Assembly (NCBI GenBank): GCA_016712445.1
Contig: JADJRB010000001.1
Coordinates: 992,001-1,056,000, forward strand
DNA length: 64,000 bases
Reading direction: 5' to 3'
Source of the DNA: Acidobacteriota bacterium
GTDB taxonomy: Bacteria > Pseudomonadota > Alphaproteobacteria > Caulobacterales > Hyphomonadaceae
The notes under the pieces are model-generated. The model was not told where the DNA came from, made no database searches, and was given only the letters and a program-made list of their open reading frames with translations. Of this stretch, positions 52,732 to 60,535 are shown in pieces. Made by a program: the position numbers and the translations under genes. How positions within the stretch are numbered: the stretch's first letter is position 1; each line of letters opens with the position of its first letter.

Positions 52732-53184
52732 TCAGCCCTGCCACCGGTAGGCCTCAAGGTGTTCCGAGATTTCCTTGATGGGCCGGCGCAGGCGCCCGTC
52801 GGCATGGATCATCACGGCAGTGATCTCCGCTTCGGCGAGGAGTTCGCCGCCGCGCAGGCAGGCCTGCGAGAAGCGGATGCGGGGGCCGTCCATGCCGAGA
52901 TAGCGGGTACGGATGTGGAGGAGGTCGTCGACCTTGCCGGGCTTGCGGTAGGTGACGTTGACATTGGTGAGCGTGAAGGCGGCGGGGTCTTCGCGGGCGA
53001 GCAGCGACTGGTGGGAGACACCCGCATCGCGCAGATGGTCGGAGCGGCCGCGCTCGAAGAAACGCAGGTAGTTGGCGTGGTAGACCATGCCGGTGAAGTC
53101 GGTATCCTCGTAGTAGACGCGCACGGCCAGCCAGTGCTGGCGGGCGGCGTCGAAGTTTTGCGCGTCGAGGGGCGGCAGGCTCAT
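52732..53184 (-). CDS. ybgC: Acyl-CoA thioesterase YbgC
   Basis: Hotdog-fold thioesterase at the head of tol-pal clusters, thought to act on short or malonyl CoA/ACP thioesters in connection with phospholipid metabolism. The signature VYYEDTDFTGMVYHANYLRF contains the catalytic aspartate (DTDFTG) and the conserved HANYL. The 150 residues end in ISEHLEAYRWQG. It lies 261 bases upstream of tolQ, with candidate regulatory dyads between, so it may not be co-transcribed with tolQ. It is divergent from the TIR-MORN gene. Confidence 0.93.
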   Translation of the reverse strand: MSLPPLDAQNFDAARQHWLAVRVYYEDTDFTGMVYHANYLRFFERGRSDHLRDAGVSHQSLLAREDPAAFTLTNVNVTYRKPGKVDDLLHIRTRYLGMDGPRIRFSQACLRGGELLAEAEITAVMIHADGRLRRPIKEISEHLEAYRWQG

Positions 53185-53268
53185 GGGGCGGGCGTATCAG
53201 AGGCGGCGCGTCTTTCCAACAGGCAGGCCCGGCGGTAACATCGGTTCCAATCCGTGGGGGATCAGCCG

Positions 53269-55155
53269 TTGGCCGACGTTTTCCTCAGCTATCGCAACCT
53301 GCCCGACCGGCGCGCGATCGTGGCCCGGCTCGCCTATATCCTTGACGCGCACAAGATCAGCGTCTGGTGGGATTACGGCCTCGACGCGGGCGACAGCTAC
53401 CGCGAGCAGATCACCCGGGAAATGGCGGCAGCCCGGATCGTGATGCCGCTCTGGTGCGAGGAGAGCGTTGCCTCGCCCTGGGTGCTGATGGAGGCCGAGC
53501 TTGGCAAGGACAAGCTGTTCCCCGCGCGCCTGCAGGCGGTGGCGCCGCCGACGGCCTTCGAGGCGATCCATGCGGCGCACCTGGAAAGCTGGGACGGCGA
53601 CATCAACAGCCCCGCACTGATGGATTACCTGCGGCGGATCTGCGTGCGCCTCGGCAAGCCGGACGACCTGCCGGGGTTCGTGCGCGAGCAGCTGGCGGCG
53701 CTGCCCCGTGTCGCGCCGCTGCCGCCGCCGCGATCGCAGGCCCCGCGGACGCAGGTGAACACCCCTCCCCCGGCCGCGCTCTGGTCGCCGATTGCCGAGA
53801 GCCTCGATCCGCGCGACTATGAGGACTTCCTCACCCATCATCCGGGCGCGGAGCAATCGACCGAGGCACGCAAGCGGCTGCGCCAGCTGACCGACTGGGC
53901 CGCCGTCGATACGGCCGATGCGAACGCGGTGGCCGCTTTCCGGGCCGGCGCGCTCGAGAAGTCGAAACTGTTTCCCGCGCTGGACGCGCATGTGGTGAAG
54001 GTGATGCGGCGCGCTTCGGCGGCGCAGCGCAAGGCCGCAGCGGGCAGCGCGCCGGCGGCGGCCGGGCCGGGCTGGCGGACGGGCCTGATCGCGGCCGGCG
54101 CGCTGGTGCTGGCGGGCGGCGCGGGCGCCGTATTCATGGATCCGTTCGGCTGGTTCGGCGAGGTCCTGCCAGCTGCCGAGGCATCCTATTTCGCCGAGGA
54201 AGCGGCGGCCGAGGCCGCACCCGCGGAGGAAGCCCCGATGGATTGGGCGGCTGCGCCCGCCGAAGAAGCCGCACCGGCCGCCGAAGCGGCGGGCGAAACC
54301 GACCGCGAACGGGCGCTGCGCGAACAGCTGGAGGCAGCGCAGCGCCTGCAGACGGAACGCGATGCGGCCGCGCTGACCCAGAGCGCGCAGCAGGGCCAGG
54401 CGCTCGCCGATCAGGCCGATGACGGCGCCTGGCAGATTGCGCGCAGCGCAAAATCCGTAGACGGATATGAAGCCTACCTCGCCCGCTATCCCTATGGCCG
54501 GAACGCCGCCAGCGCGCGGACCGAACTGACGCGCCTGAAGGCGTTCAACCCGGACCTGCTGCAGGCGGATGTGCGCGCTGCCGTGCTGGAGGCACGCAAC
54601 GCCGCCACGACCGCGCGCGCCAATGCGGCCGAGGCCAACCGCATCTACTGGGAGGTTGATGCCAAGATCACCGCCTTCCGCACGTCCGGCACGGGTCTGA
54701 CCCGGCAGGATATCGGCGATGCCACTTACGAGGTAGAGGTCGGGAACGGCAAACGCTCGGGGCTCGGGGCGCAGTGGATGGTGAAGGGTCCGTCCAAGGG
54801 CGCGGTATACCGGGGGCAATGGGCCCTCGACCAGCTCAGCGGGTATGGTGTGATGGATTTCGCGGCGGCAACTGGCACCGGCGCAGGCGATCGCTATGAG
54901 GGCAGCTTTGCACAAGGCAGCTATCACGGCGGCGGCGTGTACAAGTGGAAGAACGGCAACGTGTATGCTGGCCAGTACAATGCCAATATCCAGCAGGGAT
55001 ATGGCGTGATGACCTTTCCGGATGGGAGCCGTTACGAAGGCCAGTGGAGTGCCAACCGCTATGGCGGCTATGGCGTGATGTGGAACAGCGATGGCACGAT
55101 GCGCTCCGCGGGCCGGTGGAGCGACAGCGCGCTGGTGCAGGCGCTCAACCGGTAA
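53269..55155 (+). CDS. TIR-domain protein with transmembrane segment and MORN repeats
   Basis: 628-residue multidomain protein. The N-terminal TIR domain (1-135) starts ADVFLSYRNLPDRRAIVARL, then KISVWWDYGLDAGDSYREQI, and holds the likely catalytic glutamate (Glu75 in SPWVLMEAELG). TIR domains with this residue cleave NAD or make cyclic signals. Two YPxG-type helical repeats, RDYEDFLTHHPGAEQSTEAR (about 183-202) and GYEAYLARYPYGRNAASART, flank a membrane segment (TGLIAAGALVLAGGAGAVFM, about 271-290). A Glu/Ala-rich region and four MORN repeats (514-628: GRWSDSA last) follow. A basic stretch before the membrane segment suggests TIR inside and MORN in the periplasm. TTG 53269 has GGGGGA at 7 bases; GTG 53254 is the alternative. 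Confidence 0.85.
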   Translation: MADVFLSYRNLPDRRAIVARLAYILDAHKISVWWDYGLDAGDSYREQITREMAAARIVMPLWCEESVASPWVLMEAELGKDKLFPARLQAVAPPTAFEAIHAAHLESWDGDINSPALMDYLRRICVRLGKPDDLPGFVREQLAALPRVAPLPPPRSQAPRTQVNTPPPAALWSPIAESLDPRDYEDFLTHHPGAEQSTEARKRLRQLTDWAAVDTADANAVAAFRAGALEKSKLFPALDAHVVKVMRRASAAQRKAAAGSAPAAAGPGWRTGLIAAGALVLAGGAGAVFMDPFGWFGEVLPAAEASYFAEEAAAEAAPAEEAPMDWAAAPAEEAAPAAEAAGETDRERALREQLEAAQRLQTERDAAALTQSAQQGQALADQADDGAWQIARSAKSVDGYEAYLARYPYGRNAASARTELTRLKAFNPDLLQADVRAAVLEARNAATTARANAAEANRIYWEVDAKITAFRTSGTGLTRQDIGDATYEVEVGNGKRSGLGAQWMVKGPSKGAVYRGQWALDQLSGYGVMDFAAATGTGAGDRYEGSFAQGSYHGGGVYKWKNGNVYAGQYNANIQQGYGVMTFPDGSRYEGQWSANRYGGYGVMWNSDGTMRSAGRWSDSALVQALNR

Positions 55156-55160
55156 TCCGT

Positions 55161-56294
55161 CTACGGACGCCTGGCCAGCATGAAGGCGTGGCCGAGGACT
55201 TCGACGAGGGCGAGCGTTTCGGCGAGGTCGGTATGGGTCTGCAGGATCGTTTCCTCGTTCCAGACGCCGGTGAGCAGGTCGATCAGCTGGAAGCGGTTGG
55301 GCCCGCCCGAAAAGTCGAACACCAGGTTGCGGCCCTGCGCGACGGCGCGGAACTTGCCGCCATGCGCCAGCGCAATCACCCGCTCGATGACGGCGGGATT
55401 GAAGAGGGCGCGTGCCTCGACCTGGTCTGAGGCGCGCAGGCGGTAGAGCGCGTCGAACGCCTTCGGGCCGAGGTCGACCTCCTGCAGGGGGCGGCCTTGC
55501 GGGTCCTGCGGCCAGCTGGTCTTGCGCGCGCGGAGCTGGGTGACGCCGTGCAGCGCGAACGGCGCCTCGAGCACGATGACGAGGTGGGGCACATCGGGCG
55601 CGTCCTCGACCTTCTCGATCCATTCGAACATCGAGAAGTGCAGCCCGCCGCGCTCGCCTTCGAAACCGTCTTCGATCTGACGGTTTCCGGCGGCGAGCTC
55701 GTTGTATTTCGCTTTCTGCTCGGCCGAGCCGACAACGTAGACGTTCGACTCGATGAACAGGCCGCAATCGCGCACCGTGGCAACGGCTTTGTCCATGCCG
55801 CCCACGGCATTGAGCGCATCGGTGGCCTGGCGCAGGGCGGCGGGCGCCCAGCTTTGCTTCGCCAGCCATTCGAGACCTTTCGGCGCGCCGCCCGGCGCGG
55901 GCACATAGGCGAGGCCGAGGGGAGCGGCGATGTGCGTCATCGCCTTCGCCTTGAGGCCGAGGCGGGCCTGCGCCTCAACGAACAGTTTCGCCAGCCGGCC
56001 CCGCAGAAGGAACAGGCAGAGCCCGATATTGAAGAAGAACAGGACGGGGAAGAGGATGAACTTCAACGCTTCCCAGACGCCGCCATCCGGCAGCAGCGTC
56101 TCGGCCACGGTGAACATCACGATGAACGACGCAAATCCGCCGAAGAAGAAGCCCGAGAGCAGTTTCTGCTGGCGCCGGGCATCGATCGGGTCCGACTTCA
56201 TTTCTTCGAGCACCGGGCGCACGTCGCGCTCGGCGCGGGCACGCGCGCCGGCGAAACCCGGCTGCTTTTCGATTTGGTCCCAGTCCCAGCTCAT
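55161..56294 (-). CDS. DUF3137-like membrane protein
   Basis: 377-residue protein with two adjacent membrane helices (LLSGFFFGGFASFIVMFTVA at about 45-64 and ALKFILFPVLFFFNIGLCLF at about 75-94). A large cytoplasmic domain includes the family-like WNEETILQTHTDLAETLALV end. The N-terminus (MSWDWDQIEKQPGFAGARAR) is soluble and the C-terminus carries no catalytic motif. It resembles the DUF3137 (galanin-like) family of uncharacterised bacterial proteins. It converges with the TIR-MORN gene (5 bases between stops), so the pair lies tail to tail. Function unknown; partner of the TIR protein only by proximity. Confidence 0.78.
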   Translation of the reverse strand: MSWDWDQIEKQPGFAGARARAERDVRPVLEEMKSDPIDARRQQKLLSGFFFGGFASFIVMFTVAETLLPDGGVWEALKFILFPVLFFFNIGLCLFLLRGRLAKLFVEAQARLGLKAKAMTHIAAPLGLAYVPAPGGAPKGLEWLAKQSWAPAALRQATDALNAVGGMDKAVATVRDCGLFIESNVYVVGSAEQKAKYNELAAGNRQIEDGFEGERGGLHFSMFEWIEKVEDAPDVPHLVIVLEAPFALHGVTQLRARKTSWPQDPQGRPLQEVDLGPKAFDALYRLRASDQVEARALFNPAVIERVIALAHGGKFRAVAQGRNLVFDFSGGPNRFQLIDLLTGVWNEETILQTHTDLAETLALVEVLGHAFMLARRP

Positions 56295-56370
56295 CTGCCC
56301 CGGTTAGCAGAGACCGGCTGCGGCGTCATCCCGCCTCGCGGCGCCGCGCGCGGCGTGCGAGTGTGGGGCG

Positions 56371-56724
56371 ATGGCGCTGGCCCCTTCCCTCGTTTGCGTG
56401 CTGCGCGGCCTGCGCGGGCGGTGCCCGGATTGTGGGCGGGGGCGGCTGTTCGCCGGCTACCTGAAGCAGGCACCGGCGTGCGCCGTTTGCGGGGCGAAGA
56501 CCGGCGAGATCGAAGCGGAGGACGGGCCGCCCTGGCTGACCGTGCTGCTGCTGGGGCCAGCGCTGGCGGCACTGACTTTCATCTCGGCGAGGCACGAAGC
56601 CTGGCCGCTCTGGGCGCGGTTGGCGGGGCTCGGGATGATTGCGATTGGAGCCGTGCTTGTCCTCCTACCTCGGATAAAGGGCGCGCTGATCGGGGCGCTC
56701 TGGGGAATGCGAAGCAAGGATTGA
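56371..56724 (+). CDS. DUF983 small membrane protein
   Basis: 117-residue protein with the DUF983 layout. A zinc-ribbon-like N-terminus has CPDCGRGRLFAGYLKQAPAC and AVCGAK (two Cys pairs), then two membrane helices (LTVLLLGPALAALTFISARH and LGMIAIGAVLVLLPRIKGA), ending PRIKGALIGALWGMRSKD. Members are common in Alphaproteobacteria next to cytochrome-oxidase genes, but none are here. It is divergent from the DUF3137-like gene with 76 bases between. Role unknown. Confidence 0.85.
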   Translation: MALAPSLVCVLRGLRGRCPDCGRGRLFAGYLKQAPACAVCGAKTGEIEAEDGPPWLTVLLLGPALAALTFISARHEAWPLWARLAGLGMIAIGAVLVLLPRIKGALIGALWGMRSKD

Positions 56725-56735
56725 ACCCGGATTTC

Positions 56736-56807
56736 GCTCATCCCCGCGAAGGCGGGGATCTCGCGCGGGATTTGCCTGACACGGTCCCCGCCTTCGCGAG
56801 GATGAGC
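56736..56807. repeat. REP-like double-hairpin element
   Basis: A 23-base arm (56736-56758) recurs inverted at 56785-56807 with one mismatch and a 26-base spacer. Each arm is itself a palindrome (CCCCGC-gaag-GCGGGG). The core catccccgcgaaggcgggga is a frequent intergenic repeat in alphaproteobacterial genomes. It lies between the DUF983 gene and the convergent end of ruvB and may stabilise or end both mRNAs. Confidence 0.85.
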
Positions 56808-56820
56808 GGTGCGCTTGTGG

Positions 56821-57852
56821 CTAGTCTTCGTCCGTGAACAGAGCGCTTTGCTGACCGTTCGGGGCCTTGAGGCCGAGACGCTCATAGGCGAGCGGGGCGG
56901 CGACGCGGCCGCGCGGCGTGCGGGCGACATAGCCCTTCTGCATCAGGTAAGGCTCGATCACGTCCTCGACCGCGTCGCGCGCTTCACTGAGCGCAGCGGC
57001 GAGCGTGTCGGCGCCGACCGGGCCGCCGGCATAGGTTTTGACGAGGGCGTGCAGGTAGCGCCGGTCCAACGCGTCGAGGCCGTCGGTGTCGATCTCGAGG
57101 CGCTTCAGCGCGCGGTCAGCTGCGGCCTTGTCGATGGCCGCGCCTTCGGCGTCGGCGAAGTCGCGCACACGGCGCAGGAGGCGCAGCGCGATGCGGGGCG
57201 TGCCGCGCGCACGGGTGGCAATCTCGATGGCGCCATCTTCCGTGATCGGAGCACCGAGCTTGCGGGCAGCGGCCATGACGATGCGGGCGAGTTCTTCCGG
57301 CTCGTAGAAATCAAGGCGCAGCGGGATGCCGAACCGGTCGCGCAGCGGCGTCGCGAGGAGGCCGGCACGGGTGGTGGCGCCAACGAGCGTGAAGGGCGCG
57401 AGATCGAGCCGGACGGAACGGGCGGCAGGCCCCTCCCCGATGACGATGTCGAGGGCGTAGTCCTCCATCGCGGGATAGAGGATTTCCTCGACGATCGCGG
57501 GGAGCCGGTGGATCTCGTCGATAAAGAGGACATCGTTGGCTTCGAGGTTGGTCAGGATCGCAGCAAGATCGCCGGGCTTTGCGATGACCGGGCCGGAGGT
57601 GGCGCGGAAGCCGACGCCCATTTCGCGGGCGAGGATCTGCGCGAGCGTTGTCTTGCCGAGGCCGGGCGGGCCGAACAGGAGGACATGGTCGAGCGCCTCG
57701 CTGCGGCCGCGGGCGGCATCGACATAGACTTTCAGGTTGGCCTTCGCCTTGCGCTGGCCGACATAGTCCTCGAACGTCTGGGGACGCAGCGCCCGGTCGA
57801 GCGCGTCCGGCGCCTGGGCATTGGAATCGGCGAGGGAATCCTTGCGGCTCAT
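56821..57852 (-). CDS. ruvB: Holliday junction branch-migration helicase RuvB
   Basis: Hexameric AAA+ motor that drives branch migration of Holliday junctions with RuvA. It has ALRPQTFEDYVGQRKAKANL at the N-terminus, Walker A GPPGLGKTTLAQ, Walker B LFIDEIHRLP, sensor/arginine-finger regions TLVGATTRAGLLATPLRDRFG, and the winged-helix C-terminus ending in YLMQKGYVARTPRGRVA. The 343 residues are standard. It overlaps ruvA by 4 bases (ATGA). Operon order ruvC-ruvA-ruvB. Confidence 0.98.
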   Translation of the reverse strand: MSRKDSLADSNAQAPDALDRALRPQTFEDYVGQRKAKANLKVYVDAARGRSEALDHVLLFGPPGLGKTTLAQILAREMGVGFRATSGPVIAKPGDLAAILTNLEANDVLFIDEIHRLPAIVEEILYPAMEDYALDIVIGEGPAARSVRLDLAPFTLVGATTRAGLLATPLRDRFGIPLRLDFYEPEELARIVMAAARKLGAPITEDGAIEIATRARGTPRIALRLLRRVRDFADAEGAAIDKAAADRALKRLEIDTDGLDALDRRYLHALVKTYAGGPVGADTLAAALSEARDAVEDVIEPYLMQKGYVARTPRGRVAAPLAYERLGLKAPNGQQSALFTDED

Positions 57853-58472
57853 CGTGCGAGCTCTTTCAACGCGCCCTTGACGAGGGCGGAGACGTCATCG
57901 GCGGCGCCGTCCTTGGCGGCGGCCGCGACGGCGCGGGCGGCTTCGGACGAGGTGTAGCCAAGGTTCGTCAGAGCGCTGATCGCTTCGGCGCGCGGTCCGG
58001 TGGAGGCCGCGACAGGCTGCGAGGCGAGGCCGGCGACTGCGGCGGCTTCGAATTTTCCGAAGCGGCCCATGGGCGGCGCCTTGCCGGCAAGTTCGGTGAC
58101 GATGCGCTCGCCGAGCTTCTTGCCGATCCCCTTGGCGCGGGTGAACGCGCCTGCATCGCCGAGGGCGATGGCATCCATGATCTCGGCGGGCGCGAGCCCG
58201 TCAAGGATAGCGAGGGCGGACTTGCCGGCGACGCCCGGCACATCCTGCAGGCGCACGAACCAGGCGCGCTCTTCATCCGTGGCGAAGGCGAACAGGGTGA
58301 TCGAGCTTTCGGTGACGCGGGTTTCTACGTGCACGGTGACGCGGTCACCCGCGTGCAGGCGGGCGAGCAGGCGCGTGCCGGCGAGCGCGACATAGCCGAC
58401 GCCATTCACGTCGATCAGGACATGGTCGAGCCCGAGGGCGGCGACGTCGCCGGTGAGACGGCCGATGATCAT
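57849..58472 (-). CDS. ruvA: Holliday junction-binding protein RuvA
   Basis: Tetrameric protein that holds the four-way junction and loads RuvB. Seen are the N-terminal OB-fold (MIIGRLTGDVAALGLDHVLI, DVNGVGYVALAG), the two HhH motifs (LQDVPGVAGKSALAILDG and AKGIGKKLGERIVTELAGK) and the C-terminal helical domain that contacts RuvB (ALTNLGYTSSEAARAVAAAA). ATG 58472 is the start; the longer frame overlaps ruvC. 207 residues. It overlaps ruvC and ruvB by 4 bases each, so the operon is translationally coupled. Confidence 0.97.
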   Translation of the reverse strand: MIIGRLTGDVAALGLDHVLIDVNGVGYVALAGTRLLARLHAGDRVTVHVETRVTESSITLFAFATDEERAWFVRLQDVPGVAGKSALAILDGLAPAEIMDAIALGDAGAFTRAKGIGKKLGERIVTELAGKAPPMGRFGKFEAAAVAGLASQPVAASTGPRAEAISALTNLGYTSSEAARAVAAAAKDGAADDVSALVKGALKELAR

Positions 58473-58975
58473 GCGGCGCCCTTCCGGCGAAGGGCGGGCG
58501 GCAGGTGGTGCGCGGTGCAGATGGCGCAGGCAAGCGCGTCGGCCGCGTCGAGCTTCATGTCTCCTGCCCGCGGCAGCAGGCGGCGGACCATGAACTTGAC
58601 CTGGTCCTTGTCGGCCGAACCGGTGCCGACGACGGCGAGCTTGATCTGGCTGGGCGCGAATTCGGAAACCGGGATTCCGGCCATGGCGAGGGCGGCCATG
58701 GCAGCGCCCCGGGCCTGGCCGAGTTTGAGGGCGGAGCGCGGGTTGGCGTTGACGATGGTTTCCTCGACGCCGGCGGCGTGGGGGCCATGATGCCGGGCGA
58801 GTTCGCCGACGCATTCGAAGATTTCGGCGAGGCGTTCGGCCATCGAAATGTCCGTGGCGGCAGAAATGACACCGTGGGCGACATGGGTGAGCCGCATGCC
58901 GGACTGTTCGATGATGCCCCAGCCGGTATGGCGCAGGCCGGGGTCGATGCCGAGGATGCGAATCGTTGCCGTCAT
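58469..58975 (-). CDS. ruvC: Crossover junction endonuclease RuvC
   Basis: Resolves Holliday junctions by paired nicks. The RNase-H-fold active-site acids are visible: Asp in RILGIDPGLRHTGWG, Glu in AAGVEETIVNANP, and the C-terminal pair in KLDAADALACAICTAHH. ATG 58975 starts the fold; the 12-codon extension is not family-like. 168 residues, typical. First gene of ruvCAB; the TrmH-type gene lies 45 bases upstream on the same strand. Confidence 0.97.
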   Translation of the reverse strand: MTATIRILGIDPGLRHTGWGIIEQSGMRLTHVAHGVISAATDISMAERLAEIFECVGELARHHGPHAAGVEETIVNANPRSALKLGQARGAAMAALAMAGIPVSEFAPSQIKLAVVGTGSADKDQVKFMVRRLLPRAGDMKLDAADALACAICTAHHLPPALRRKGAA

Positions 58976-59020
58976 GGCCGCCACCCTAGCAGGGGGAAGC
59001 GTTAACGGCACCTTGAAGTT

Positions 59021-59725
59021 TCACTTTTTGTTCGCGGGCGCCGTCCCGCGTCCGGGGCGCGCAGCGCGGGGTTTGGGGGGCAACACGGTTGGAAGCGGTT
59101 CCGCGCGCTCCCCCTTCTTGTTTCGCTTGATGTAACGGCTTTGGTATTCCCGGCGTTGCTTGGTGATTTCGTAGAGAACGATTCCCGAGCTTGTCCCAAG
59201 ATTGAAACTCTCTATCAGGCCGAACATCGGAATGCTTACGCACATGTCGCTGCGCTCGACGGCTCGCTCACTTATGCCGGCGCCTTCGTTGCCGAACCAC
59301 ACAGCCAGTTTCGGCGGCTCCGTGTAGTCGGCTTCGTGCAGGTAGACACTTTTCTTGCCTTTGACGTGCGGCGACGTGACGATGGACGTGAAGTTCTTCG
59401 ATTCAAGATAGTCGAAACACTCGTCGGTCGACGTGAACTTCCGAACAAATGTCCACTTCACAGCGGATGCCGAAAGTTTCGAAAAATCCCGCCGTTCGCG
59501 AAGTTCCTGCCAATCGTCCGGAACCACGTTGTCCGGGTCGATTACATAGACTTTCTCGACCCCAAGAGCGTTCACATTCCGGATCACCGTCGCGATATTT
59601 TTTGGATTGTCCGGGTGTTCCAGAACCGCGATGAGGTTCCGGCAACGGAAATGCTTGATGGCGTCAGCACGCTGGCGCACTGACGACTTCGTTTTGGGGG
59701 TCGGGGTTTCGGAGGCTTCTGTCAT
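59021..59725 (-). CDS. TrmH/SpoU-family RNA 2'-O-methyltransferase
   Basis: SPOUT-class SAM-dependent methyltransferase, TrmH-like, probably acting on the ribose of a tRNA (position 18) or rRNA. The three SpoU motifs are present: HPDNPKNIATVIRNVNALGV, LAVWFGNEGAGISERAVE and SIPMFGLIESFNLGTSSGIV. A basic tail (about 205-234, rich in Lys/Arg/Pro) follows. ATG 59725 is chosen; TTG 59764 is an alternative. Its codon usage is clearly less GC-biased than ruvCAB (many tta-, aaa- and ttt-type codons), hinting at recent acquisition. Confidence 0.9.
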   Translation of the reverse strand: MTEASETPTPKTKSSVRQRADAIKHFRCRNLIAVLEHPDNPKNIATVIRNVNALGVEKVYVIDPDNVVPDDWQELRERRDFSKLSASAVKWTFVRKFTSTDECFDYLESKNFTSIVTSPHVKGKKSVYLHEADYTEPPKLAVWFGNEGAGISERAVERSDMCVSIPMFGLIESFNLGTSSGIVLYEITKQRREYQSRYIKRNKKGERAEPLPTVLPPKPRAARPGRGTAPANKK

Positions 59726-59782
59726 CTTGCCGCGACTGATGCCCGCCTGCCGAGTGAATTGCAATGCACATCAGAATGGAAT

Positions 59783-59810
59783 GGGCCGCAACCCTTTCGG
59801 ATTGCGGCCC
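59783..59810 (-). terminator. Hairpin after the fasciclin gene
   Basis: GGGCCGCAA pairs with TTGCGGCCC (59783-59791 / 59802-59810) around a 10-base loop, 26 bases downstream of the fasciclin lipoprotein stop on the minus strand. The following T-content is modest, so termination is likely but not certain. Confidence 0.6.
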
Positions 59811-59835
59811 ACTTGTTGGAAGGCTCTGATGGAAC

Positions 59836-60411
59836 CTATTCGTCCATGCGCGGCAGGATGACGGTGTCGATCACGTGGACGACGCCGTTGGAGGCCGGGA
59901 TGTCGGCCTGGGTGATCTTGGCCTGGTTGACCATCGGCGTGCCATCCGTCGCGATTCGGACCGAGAGATCGAGGTTGTTGATCGAGGCGGTGGCGCCGGC
60001 ATCGGCTTCCGGCGGAATGTCGGCCGACATCACCGTGCCCGGAATGACGTGGTAGGACAGGATCTTCACGAGCTTGTCCTTGTTCTCGGGCAGGAGCAGC
60101 GCGTCAAGTTCGCCCGCCGGGAGGGCGGCGAAAGCCTCATTGGTCGGCGCAAACACCGTGTACGGACCGGGGCCGGACAGCGTTTCGGCGAGGCCGGCTG
60201 CGCTGATGGCGGACACGAGGGTCGAGAAGTCCGGGTTCGCCATCGCGACATCGACGACAGTCATCGGCACAGGGGCAGGCGGCTCGGCTTCCGGCTCGGC
60301 CACCGTTTCTTCAACGGGAACGGGTGCAGGCGCGGGCGCGGGTTCGGAGGCGGGCGTACAGGCGGCGAGCGCGAACGCGCTGGCCGCAGCAGCGAAGAAT
60401 AAGGTCTTCAT
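59836..60411 (-). CDS. Fasciclin (FAS1)-domain lipoprotein
   Basis: 191-residue secreted lipoprotein: MKTLFFAAAASAFALAAC gives signal and lipobox (LAAC, Cys18), then a Pro/Ala/Glu linker (PAPAPVPVEETVAEPEAEPP). The FAS1 domain shows NPDFSTLVSAISAAGLAETL, the H1 motif GPYTVFAPTNEAFAALPAG, then ILSYHVIPGTVMSADIPP and the H2 motif ASNGVVHVIDTVILP. FAS1 proteins mediate adhesion or bind surface polymers. AAAGGA precedes ATG 60411; the longer frame is not used. Confidence 0.93.
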   Translation of the reverse strand: MKTLFFAAAASAFALAACTPASEPAPAPAPVPVEETVAEPEAEPPAPVPMTVVDVAMANPDFSTLVSAISAAGLAETLSGPGPYTVFAPTNEAFAALPAGELDALLLPENKDKLVKILSYHVIPGTVMSADIPPEADAGATASINNLDLSVRIATDGTPMVNQAKITQADIPASNGVVHVIDTVILPRMDE

Positions 60412-60535
60412 GGAGTCAGGTCCTTTTTGAGTCAGGTGCGCGCAAGGAATGCGCGCCCAAGTGACTTGGAACGAATGTCCCACCCGGCCAGTTTCATGAA
60501 TTACATTTTATGTAGGCAATTTTGGGGCGGCGCAT

